In this document: positions 1 through 6,627 of the stretch, one piece after another
Position numbering within the stretch: position 1 is the first letter of the stretch
Layout of the letters: every line of letters begins with the position of its first letter
Source of the DNA: Bacteroidales bacterium
GTDB taxonomy: Bacteria; Bacteroidota; Bacteroidia; Bacteroidales; WCHB1-69
Length of the DNA: 11,443 nt
NCBI GenBank assembly: GCA_028684405.1
Contig: JAQUGA010000068.1
Coordinates: 1 to 11,443 of the forward strand
Direction of reading: 5' to 3'
Program-made: the position numbers and the translations under genes
The notes under the pieces: generated by a model
The model's input: only the letters and a program-made list of their open reading frames with translations
Database searches by the model: none
Told to the model about the DNA's origin: nothing

Positions 1-802
1 GCAATATTACTCAAAGTAAAATCGGAAATCTCACCCAAAACAAAATTTTCGACCAAATGGGACGTTTAACTCATAAAAATTCAAAAAGAAATGCTACTTT
101 TGTACAATCGTGGGATTACCAATATGACGCTATGAGCAATATTAAAAGTCGAATTGATAACGTTAATTTCCAAAGAGAAAACTTTGGGTACGACAACCTC
201 AATCGTTTGTTGGATGTTTATCAAGGACCTATAAATCAGCAATTTATTAGCGTTGTTCGGAGCATGAATTACGACAATTTGGGAAATATTACTTTCAAAA
301 CTGATGTTGGAAATATGCAATACAGTCCTGCGCATCCTTTTCAAATGGAGATGCTTACCGAAAACCCACAAACCATTACCAGCGAGCATGTTTTGGAATA
401 TTTCGTAAGCGGAAGAACCAAAACCATCGAAGACAACGACAAAAAACTGCAATTTACCTACGGCAGCGACCTGCAACGCCGCAAAACCATTGAAACTAAA
501 ACCGAAAACTCAAATATTATCTCTACACGCACTAAGTTTTTTGCCAGTTTATAATACCGATGCTAAAAATAAATAGTCCATTGAGCTGCAAGAGAAATTG
601 GAATATATTATTTTTCAATCGGTACAACTACGAATTTATCCAAACCACTCAAAATTCCACCTTCGAAGAAAAAGAAATTCTTTATATCTTTGCTCCCGAT
701 GGACTTGTTGCCATTAACGAAACTAAAAACGGATTGAACAAGATGTTTTACATTAGCAGCGACCATTTAGGAAGCAACTGCAATACTTTGGCAACTTTTT
801 AA
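1..802 (+). pseudogene. RHS/YD-repeat protein, C-terminal core fragment, frame-disrupted and truncated
   Basis: The reading frame is open from base 3 (runs off the left edge) to a stop at 552-554, and RHS homology resumes in another frame from about base 600 to a stop at 800-802. The first part carries the spaced YD repeats typical of RHS shells: WDYQYDAMSNI, FGYDNLNRL, MNYDNLGNI, and the late motif LQFTYGSDLQRRK. The second part carries the RHS core hallmarks FAPDGLVAI and ISSDHLGS. In intact relatives these lie in one frame, with the APDGLVA segment roughly 40 residues after the YGxDxxRRK motif, so the stop near 552 and the shift between about 540 and 610 look like inactivating changes. The protein then ends 10 codons or so after DHLGS, lacking the usual downstream RYYDP-type core end and any toxin tip. 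RHS proteins are large secreted or surface shells that enclose C-terminal toxins. This copy is most likely a dead remnant or displaced tip. A sequencing or assembly indel could mimic the frame break. Confidence 0.82.
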
Positions 803-820
803 ACATTCAGTTAAATTTAT

Positions 821-1201
821 ATGGAATATTTATTTTATAGACTTTGGCAATTGCTCATAGGAAAATCGGAAGAGGATATGCCTCCCTTTGGTTCCATGAT
901 GATTTTTTGGATGTTAATGGGTTTTAATATTATGACAATAGAGTTATTAATTTATCATTTTTATAATATTGGTTATACTCCAAAAGATAAAGATGAAATA
1001 ATACTTTATTCATTAATTCCAGCTTTCTCTGTATTGATTTTTAATGTCTTTTATTTTTTCAGGAGAAGAAGTAAAATAAAACAGAAATACGAAAATGAAA
1101 GCAAGTTGAAAAAAACAATTGGGAACATAGTTTTATTCACGTATGGTATCTTGTCAATCGTAGTAGCTTTTATCGTGGGTATTGCATATCCTAAAGGATA
1201 A
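821..1201 (+). CDS. Small three-helix membrane protein, unknown function (possible RHS-associated immunity-like protein)
   Basis: This 126-residue protein has three hydrophobic segments: about residues 24-48 (rich in M, F, I, L), 58-79, and 101-122. A charged loop RRRSKIKQKYENESK between the second and third helices is probably cytoplasmic by the positive-inside rule. There is no signal peptide and no catalytic motif that I recognise. The start at 821 is the first ATG, 18 nt after the RHS remnant's stop. No Shine-Dalgarno sequence is present, which is normal for this phylum. Small polytopic membrane proteins directly downstream of RHS tips are often immunity proteins or unclassified accessory proteins, but that is inference from position only. 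Base composition is as AT-rich as the neighbouring RHS remnant, and the gene appears intact although the RHS gene is not. It could also be an unrelated orphan membrane protein. Confidence 0.7.
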   Translation: MEYLFYRLWQLLIGKSEEDMPPFGSMMIFWMLMGFNIMTIELLIYHFYNIGYTPKDKDEIILYSLIPAFSVLIFNVFYFFRRRSKIKQKYENESKLKKTIGNIVLFTYGILSIVVAFIVGIAYPKG

Positions 1202-1278
1202 AGAATATTATCATAAATTTAAAATGAAATTTTAAGTAATGCAAGGCTTAGCCGAATTTTGCTATGCTGTGAAAAAAA

Positions 1279-1334
1279 TTTACAATTTAATCTTTACAAT
1301 TTGCAATTTACAATAAACCATTTACTTTTGTTAC
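1279..1334. repeat. Degenerate 14-nt-period tandem repeat in convergent intergenic gap
   Basis: The 10-mer TTTACAATTT begins at 1279 and again at 1293. TTTACAAT begins at 1307 and TTTAC at 1321, so four units follow one another at an exact 14-nt spacing with increasing divergence. The block lies between the stop of the small membrane protein (1201) and the stop of the photolyase gene (1353), two genes that converge. The rest of this 151-nt gap holds a small GC-richer hairpin candidate (GGC-TTA-GCC at 1245-1253, with outer GCAA/TTGC at 1241-1244 and 1259-1262) but no clear terminator with a T-run. Confidence 0.6.
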
Positions 1335-1352
1335 ATGAACCCATTTGTATTC

Positions 1353-2657
1353 TCACTCCAAGGCTAATTTATACATCCTCATCGTTTTCTCTTTTGCAAT
1401 TTTCAAATCTACAATGCGATTGTTTTGATAGGCTAATTGTTGATATTCGGGAACCCATTTTTTGACATATTCAAAATTCGGATCAAACTTTTGCCGTTGA
1501 ATATCCGGATTAAAAAGTCTGAAATAGGGAGCCGCATCGCAACCACAACCTGCAGCCCATTGCCAATTTCCATTGTTTGACGACAATTCATAATCGAGCA
1601 ATTTTTGAGCAAAATAAGCCTCGCCCCATCGCCAATCGATTTGCAAATGCTTCACCAAAAAAGAGGCGGTCAGCATCCGAACTCTGCCATGAATCAAACC
1701 TGTTGAATTTAACTGACGCATTCCTGCATCCACCAATGTATAGCCTGTTTCGCCATTACACCAACGCAGAAAAGCCGTTTCATCCAAAGACCATTCAATA
1801 GCATCGTATTTTGTTTTGAAGGATCGATTTTCAACATGTGGAAAATGCCACAAAATATGCATAAAAAACTCTCTCCAAATTAATTCATTGAGAAATTTCT
1901 CATTTATTAAAGATGCAATTCTAACTGCTTCTCTAACAGAAATTAATCCAAAACGCAAAAAAGGGCTGATGCCCGAAGTTCCTTTTTCCAGATAAGGAAA
2001 ATCTCGAGTATCATGATAGTTCAATAAAACATCTTTTTTGAATTTGAAATCAATAGAAACATCTTGCAATCTAAACCCCAAATCTTCAATTTTAGGCAAA
2101 ATGGATTTTTTATTTTTGTAAAGATTAGAAAGTAGCTCTTCCGACGAATAATGAGGAGTTGAAATTTTAAAGAATTCTTCTTTCCATATTTTTGAAAAGG
2201 GAGTGTAAATTAAATACGGAGTATCATCTTTTTTTAATATTTTTCCAGGTTTAAAAATCAGATGGTCTTGGAAAAGATGAAACTGTATATTCTTCTTTTT
2301 CAAGAGATTAAAAATATTTTCATCGCGTTTTATTCCATAGCTTTCATAATCTTCATTTGCATAAACTCCTTGCACATTGTATTTTTGCAGAAGTGAATTA
2401 AAAACATTTTCAACAGAATCATGAAAAACAGAAATAGAGGATTCAAAGGATTCTAATTTTTCATTCATCCGAAGAATGCTTTTATAAATCAAAGACACAG
2501 CTTTATTGTCGGCATTAGAAAAACGTTTTAAAACATCGACATCAAAAATATAAATTGGTAATACTGGTTTTTTTTGTGATAAAGCTTCAAAAAGAGCATG
2601 ATTATCGTCCCATCTTAAATCACGTCTAAACCAGAAAATAATCAGATTTTCTTTCAT
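1353..2657 (-). CDS. phrB: Deoxyribodipyrimidine photolyase (class I cryptochrome/photolyase family)
   Basis: This 434-residue flavoprotein is predicted to use blue light to split UV-induced pyrimidine dimers in DNA. The N-terminal Rossmann-like antenna domain (about 1-130) opens with IFWFRRDLRWDDN, the family signature. The FAD-binding helical domain covers about 205-425 and shows GTSGISPFLRFG (226-237), LIWREFF (259-265), GYTLVDAGMRQL (305-316) and NNGNWQWAAGCGCDAAPYF (361-379). By alignment from memory with the E. coli enzyme, the electron-transfer tryptophan triad corresponds to W365, W342 and W289, and the dimer-contacting tryptophans to W261 and W367, so all key residues are present. 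Two cysteines (C371, C373) occupy the region where E. coli has STGTDAAP. Length is slightly shorter than the usual 450-480. The gene starts 3 nt after the rarA stop, as the last gene of the run. Antenna cofactor type and substrate (CPD or another lesion) cannot be settled by eye, though the class I signature favours CPD. Confidence 0.93.
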   Translation of the reverse strand: MKENLIIFWFRRDLRWDDNHALFEALSQKKPVLPIYIFDVDVLKRFSNADNKAVSLIYKSILRMNEKLESFESSISVFHDSVENVFNSLLQKYNVQGVYANEDYESYGIKRDENIFNLLKKKNIQFHLFQDHLIFKPGKILKKDDTPYLIYTPFSKIWKEEFFKISTPHYSSEELLSNLYKNKKSILPKIEDLGFRLQDVSIDFKFKKDVLLNYHDTRDFPYLEKGTSGISPFLRFGLISVREAVRIASLINEKFLNELIWREFFMHILWHFPHVENRSFKTKYDAIEWSLDETAFLRWCNGETGYTLVDAGMRQLNSTGLIHGRVRMLTASFLVKHLQIDWRWGEAYFAQKLLDYELSSNNGNWQWAAGCGCDAAPYFRLFNPDIQRQKFDPNFEYVKKWVPEYQQLAYQNNRIVDLKIAKEKTMRMYKLALE

Positions 2658-2660
2658 GAT

Positions 2661-3944
2661 TTAAAATTTATATTTGTCGCCCCAGATTGATTTTAGCTTT
2701 TTGGCTGTTTCATTTTCACGAATATTATTTCCAGGTTTATATAAAACAGTTCCTTTAATTTTCTCGGGTAAAAATTCAAGATTTACAAAATTATCTTCAT
2801 AATCGTGAGCATATTTATACTCTTTTCCATATCCAATATTTTTCATAAATTTGGTAGGAGCATTTCGCAAATGCAGAGGTACGGGCAAATCTCCCGTTTT
2901 ATCAATTAAATCAAGTGCTTTATCAATGGCTAAATACGTACTGTTGCTTTTGGCTGAACAAGCCAAATAAACGGCTGTTTGCGAAAGAATAATCCGACTT
3001 TCGGGCATTCCAATTTTATGCACTGCCTGAAAACATTCATTGGCCATTAAAAGTGCATTTGGATTTGCATTTCCAATATCCTCCGAGGCGAGAATCAGCA
3101 TTCGACGAGCAATAAATTTGGGGTCTTCTCCCGCTTTTATCATTCGAGCAAGCCAATAAACAGTGCCATTTGGATCTGAACCACGCATGGATTTTATAAA
3201 AGCAGAAATAATGTCGTAGTGCATCTCCCCCGACTTGTCGTACATCGCCAAATTTTGCTGAATAATATCAAGAACCGATGAATTATCGATTTGTATATTT
3301 TCGTCTTTTCCTTGTTTTGTTTCAACCACAATCTGTATGGCATTCAGGAGTTTGCGAGCATCACCACCAGAGATTCGCAACAAAGCTTCATCTTCCAAAA
3401 TTTCTATTTTCACATCCAAAATTTCTTCTAATTTTAAACGAGCCATTTCGAGAAGTCGCCTGAGGTGATCTTCGGTTAAAGATTTCAAAATATAGGTTTG
3501 ACATCGTGACAAGAGCGGCGAAATAACCTCAAAAGAGGGGTTTTCGGTTGTGGCACCAATCAGCACCACCGTTCCTCTTTCAACGGCACCGAGCAAAGAA
3601 TCTTGTTGAGATTTATTAAAACGATGAATCTCATCAATAAACAACAAAGGCGATTGCAAGTCTTTTGAAGCCTCTTCAATTACAGCTCTAACATCTTTTA
3701 CACCAGAATTTATGGCACTTAATGTAAAAAATCTACGATTTAAAGATTTTGAAATAATATAAGCCAAGGTCGTTTTACCAACTCCAGGTGGTCCCCAAAA
3801 AATAATCGAAGGAATGGTTCCACTTTCGATGGCTTTGCGCAAAACGGCACCTTTTCCGATGAGATGCTCCTGTCCAATATAGTTTTCTAATGAATCGGGA
3901 CGCATTAATTCGGCTAAAGGAGTGTTTTTTAGACTGGAGTTCAT
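2661..3944 (-). CDS. rarA: Replication-associated recombination protein A (RarA/MgsA/WRNIP1-family AAA+ ATPase)
   Basis: This 427-residue clamp-loader-like AAA+ ATPase acts at stalled or gapped replication forks together with SSB. Visible motifs are the start MRPDSLENYIGQEHL (14-28), Walker A GPPGVGKT (51-58), Walker B LLFIDEIHRFNKSQQD (100-115), sensor 1 GATTENPSF (130-138), the arginine finger in SPLLSRC (R147), and sensor 2 SGGDARKLLN (192-201). The C-terminal part holds the family's tetramerisation region, including SAFIKSMRGSDPNGTVYWLARM (247-268; key residues K251, R254, D257) and HLRNAPTKFMK (358-368). Length is normal for the family. It starts 11 nt after the kinase stop and ends 3 nt before the photolyase start, so it is co-transcribed with a DNA repair gene. 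That pairing fits a genome-maintenance role, though the other neighbours do not. Confidence 0.96.
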   Translation of the reverse strand: MNSSLKNTPLAELMRPDSLENYIGQEHLIGKGAVLRKAIESGTIPSIIFWGPPGVGKTTLAYIISKSLNRRFFTLSAINSGVKDVRAVIEEASKDLQSPLLFIDEIHRFNKSQQDSLLGAVERGTVVLIGATTENPSFEVISPLLSRCQTYILKSLTEDHLRRLLEMARLKLEEILDVKIEILEDEALLRISGGDARKLLNAIQIVVETKQGKDENIQIDNSSVLDIIQQNLAMYDKSGEMHYDIISAFIKSMRGSDPNGTVYWLARMIKAGEDPKFIARRMLILASEDIGNANPNALLMANECFQAVHKIGMPESRIILSQTAVYLACSAKSNSTYLAIDKALDLIDKTGDLPVPLHLRNAPTKFMKNIGYGKEYKYAHDYEDNFVNLEFLPEKIKGTVLYKPGNNIRENETAKKLKSIWGDKYKF

Positions 3945-3955
3945 AATTTAGATTT

Positions 3956-4801
3956 TTACAATAATTCTTGATGGAATTTCAACAAGTCGTCGACCGGTTG
4001 CTTAATGATTTTTTCAACAATCATATCATGTTTTTGTGCCACCTGAATTAAAATATCTTTGTACGCATGAGATATAGATCCAACAAAACCAAGTGGATAA
4101 TTGAAATAATTGGGATAACAAAAAACCATTTTTTCGAAAAAATCGGTAAAAACTTGATTTAAAAACTTTTGCACAAAAACATCTGAAATATTTTCGGAAA
4201 GAAATGGACTAAATGAAGCCAAATACTGATTGGGAGAAGGTTTTTTATACACCGAATCCAGAACATTTTCGAGTTGTATTTGGTATTTCTCTTTAAATTT
4301 AAGACTTAAATCTTTGGGAATTTCATTATTAAAATAGGCATTTAGCCATTTTTTTCCAATGTATGTCCCACTCCCCTCGTCGCCGAGCACATAGCCCAAA
4401 GAGTTAATTCCGTCTATAATCTCTTTTCCATCAAACAAACATGTATTTGAACCTGTACCGAGAATGCAAGCAATGCCTGCTTTTTGATGAAACAGTGCTT
4501 TGGCAGCAGCCGTCATGTCATGTTCTACGACAATATTTGATTTCATAACAGAAGAAATTCCTTTTTTTATAATATTTTTTGAAGAATCGGCAGAACAACC
4601 AGAACCATAGAAAAAAACGGTATTTACCTCATATTGAGCAATTCGAGGCAAAACTTCTTTTTTCAAAATACCAGCTAGTTGTTTAGAATCAACAAAATAA
4701 GGATTTAGTCCTTTAGTTTGGCAACGGACAAAAACCTGATGTTTGTCGGCCAATATCCAATCTGTTTTAGAAGAACCACTTTCGGCAAGTAAAAATATCA
4801 T
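3956..4801 (-). CDS. BadF/BadG/BcrA/BcrD-family ATPase, N-acetylglucosamine kinase-like
   Basis: This 281-residue ASKHA-fold (actin/hexokinase) protein is predicted to be a cytoplasmic sugar kinase, most like eukaryotic-type GlcNAc kinase, phosphorylating a free amino sugar from cell-wall or glycan turnover. The first phosphate loop is AESGSSKTDW (6-15), where the common form begins D-G/S-G. H94-D95 in VEHDMTAAAKAL is the position of the usual catalytic or sugar-binding aspartate. The second phosphate loop is ILGTGSNTC (113-121), followed by GYVLGDEGSG (136-145). The adenosine motif is GFVGSISH (238-245). No membrane segment or iron-sulfur cysteine pattern is seen, which argues against the BadF/BadG reductase-activating members of the family. 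It sits 11 nt from both neighbours. The substrate is inferred from family resemblance only. Confidence 0.85.
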   Translation of the reverse strand: MIFLLAESGSSKTDWILADKHQVFVRCQTKGLNPYFVDSKQLAGILKKEVLPRIAQYEVNTVFFYGSGCSADSSKNIIKKGISSVMKSNIVVEHDMTAAAKALFHQKAGIACILGTGSNTCLFDGKEIIDGINSLGYVLGDEGSGTYIGKKWLNAYFNNEIPKDLSLKFKEKYQIQLENVLDSVYKKPSPNQYLASFSPFLSENISDVFVQKFLNQVFTDFFEKMVFCYPNYFNYPLGFVGSISHAYKDILIQVAQKHDMIVEKIIKQPVDDLLKFHQELL

Positions 4802-4812
4802 TTATATCTATT

Positions 4813-5724
4813 TTAAATTTCAATCATTAAGCCCTCTTGGGCAAGAATTGTATTTTGAAAAACTGTTTGGGCTTCTTCCAACAAAAATTCCACATTTTTG
4901 TATCGCGTTGAAAAATGACCAATAATAAGTTTTTCAGCATTTGCAAATTTAGCAATTTCAGCGGCTTGTTTTGCCGTACTATGAAGTTTTTCTGTAGCTA
5001 AATGAGCATTGTCTTCAGCAAAAGTAGCCTCATGATAGAGTAAATCAACATTTTTAATGTATTTTACAATAGAAGTATCAAACACTGTATCAGAGCAATA
5101 TGCGTATGATTTTGGTGGAGCTGGATCCAAGGTAATGTCTGAATTTTTCAGCAAATTCCCTTTTTCATCAACGAAATCTTCTCCATTTTTAATCAAACTA
5201 AATGCACAAATAGGTACTTTATAATTGGCTACAAATTCGGGTTTTAGTTTTCTCAAGCCCGATTTTTGAATAAACAAATAGCCCTGTGTTTGAATTCGAT
5301 GATTGAGAGGAAAAGTTCTGATTTCAAATCGATCATCCTCAAAAATTGTTCCTGAAAACCGATCTTGAATTTCTTTAAAACTCAAATCAAACATCAAATG
5401 TGTATTGGATGCTTTTAGTTGAATTTCGATAATATCTTTGAGCATGGGCGGTCCGTAAATTTCGAGAGGAGCCAAACGGCGGTAGAGATGAAAAGAGGAA
5501 ATCAGACCAATTAACCCAAAGTAGTGATCGCCGTGCAGATGCGTAATAAAAATCTTTTCGATTTTAGAACTTTTCAGATTATATTTCTGCAGCTGCATTT
5601 GAGTTCCTTCGCCGCAATCGATAAGAAATGAACGCTCACAAGCTGAAAGCAAGTGAGCGCTCGGATTTCGATGTCGGACAGGCAAGGCGGAATTGGTTCC
5701 TAGTATATGAAGTTTAAGTTGCAT
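4813..5724 (-). CDS. rnz: Ribonuclease Z (tRNA 3'-end endonuclease)
   Basis: This 303-residue metallo-beta-lactamase-fold enzyme cleaves pre-tRNA 3' trailers. The length matches the short form. The two-zinc site is complete: HLHGDH (62-67, with H62, H64, D66, H67), H142 in LNHRI, D212 in YCSDT, and H270 in GHFSTRY. HEATF at 231-235 and HST at 248-250 are the other tRNase Z signatures. The N-terminal LHILGTNSALPVRHRNPSA is typical of the family. The insertion around 155-200 corresponds to the exosite arm that contacts the tRNA elbow. The start codon overlaps the stop of the upstream secreted-protein gene by one base (TAATG), which fixes this start and suggests translational coupling. The kinase gene follows after 11 nt. 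Confidence 0.95.
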   Translation of the reverse strand: MQLKLHILGTNSALPVRHRNPSAHLLSACERSFLIDCGEGTQMQLQKYNLKSSKIEKIFITHLHGDHYFGLIGLISSFHLYRRLAPLEIYGPPMLKDIIEIQLKASNTHLMFDLSFKEIQDRFSGTIFEDDRFEIRTFPLNHRIQTQGYLFIQKSGLRKLKPEFVANYKVPICAFSLIKNGEDFVDEKGNLLKNSDITLDPAPPKSYAYCSDTVFDTSIVKYIKNVDLLYHEATFAEDNAHLATEKLHSTAKQAAEIAKFANAEKLIIGHFSTRYKNVEFLLEEAQTVFQNTILAQEGLMIEI

Positions 5725-6476
5725 TATTTTTGAATCACCATTCTTTCTGTAAAAACATCAATTCCGTTGGTTAATTTATAAATATAAATTCCATCGGGCA
5801 AATTTTCTGCATTTAGCGTATATTTATTAGAGCCTTGAATTGCATTAATTTTATCTACCAACATCGCTTCACCTAATAAATTATAGACCGAGATTGAGTA
5901 AATTTCTGTTTTGGGAGCATTAAAATAGACATCTGTATATTGATTAAAAGGATTGGGAACATTGGAAAGAGCAAAGAAGTTACGAGCATCACCAACACTA
6001 ATTCCAGCGGCAGGATGAACCACAATTTGGAAATATTTGATGGTGTCTTTTTGAGTGATGGTTGTTGGGACTATACCAACTTTAACACTTGTTTTCAACA
6101 TTATTTGCATGGAATGAATCCCAATATCACTGGTTTGAGGATTGGCAGTCATTATTAAGCAATTTGTCTGTCCACCGGGGAAGCAATTTTCCGAAACGTT
6201 TGTCGTCCATGAAAAATCGGTGATCGAAGGTTCAATAAATTGATCGATACAAATTTTTAAAATAGTAGCTGATACACCCAAAAAAACAGTGTCCAATGGC
6301 ACTTTTGCCGTTAGGGTTGTAGAATACGTCGTTCCCACGTATGCAGGTGGGAGATTTGTAGCACTATCTGGAATAATTCCCGAATGGTTTAGCGTAGGGT
6401 CGGGAGTGCATTGTGCACTCACTTTAATCACACCAATAATAAGAACGAATAGCAATAAATGTAATTTCTTTTTCAT
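5724..6476 (-). CDS. Secreted protein with type IX secretion C-terminal sorting domain
   Basis: This 250-residue exported protein has a Sec signal peptide at 1-21 (KKK, hydrophobic core LLLFVLIIGVI, probable cleavage VSA|QC). A body of about 130 residues resembles the immunoglobulin-like beta-sandwich units often found in Bacteroidota surface proteins (YVGTTYSTTLTAKVPLDT at 46-63, FPGGQTNC at 99-106), with cysteines C23, C76, C98 and C106 that could form disulfides after export. The C-terminal ~80 residues match the T9SS type A sorting domain: SNVPNPFNQYTDVYF (171-185), ISVYNLLGEAM (195-205), LPDGIYIYKL (226-235), and a basic end. Such cargo crosses the outer membrane through the type IX system and is anchored or released after domain removal. 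No enzymatic domain is seen, so the molecular role is unknown. It is the first gene of the five-gene run and overlaps the rnz start by one base. Confidence 0.87.
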   Translation of the reverse strand: MKKKLHLLLFVLIIGVIKVSAQCTPDPTLNHSGIIPDSATNLPPAYVGTTYSTTLTAKVPLDTVFLGVSATILKICIDQFIEPSITDFSWTTNVSENCFPGGQTNCLIMTANPQTSDIGIHSMQIMLKTSVKVGIVPTTITQKDTIKYFQIVVHPAAGISVGDARNFFALSNVPNPFNQYTDVYFNAPKTEIYSISVYNLLGEAMLVDKINAIQGSNKYTLNAENLPDGIYIYKLTNGIDVFTERMVIQK

Positions 6477-6507
6477 AATATTTGTTTTTTGGTTTCATAA
6501 ACATCTA

Positions 6508-6515
6508 CAAATGTA
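6508..6515 (-). promoter_or_regulatory. Candidate -7 element (TACATTTG) for the five-gene run
   Basis: On the minus strand TACATTTG matches the Bacteroidota -7 consensus TAnnTTTG exactly. It lies 32 nt upstream of the secreted-protein start, giving a predicted leader of about 25 nt. It falls between the rpsA terminator (6538-6573) and the gene, where a new promoter is needed. The -33 region is only A/T-rich, with no clear TTTG. Confidence 0.5.
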
Positions 6516-6537
6516 CATTTTATTTACCGATAATTTA

Positions 6538-6573
6538 TTACAAAAAAAGGGACTAATGTCCCTTTTTTTGTAA
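6538..6573 (-). terminator. Intrinsic terminator downstream of rpsA (probably bidirectional)
   Basis: A perfect 16-bp inverted repeat, TTACAAAAAAAGGGAC and its complement, is separated by a TAAT loop. The GGGAC/GTCCC core is backed by seven A:T pairs, so each strand reads a stem followed by a T-run. It begins 54 nt past the rpsA stop and lies upstream of the candidate promoter of the next gene, cleanly separating the two transcription units. Confidence 0.88.
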
Positions 6574-6627
6574 TAATAATGCGATACTAAATCTTCGTTT
6601 TATAAAAACTCAATTTAGTCTGGAATT

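Noticed and set aside
81..476. 131-codon minus-strand reading frame inside the RHS remnant
   Set aside because: It lies opposite clear YD repeats and its translation has no recognisable domain. It is a shadow of the real coding strand.
1463..1560. C371/C373 in the photolyase as an iron-sulfur site
   Set aside because: Iron-sulfur photolyases use four spaced cysteines in a different subfamily. Two nearby cysteines beside DAAPYF do not make such a site.
3956..4801. Reductase-activating role suggested by the BadF/BadG family name
   Set aside because: No iron-sulfur ligand cysteines at the dimer interface and no reductase genes nearby. The motifs fit a sugar kinase better.
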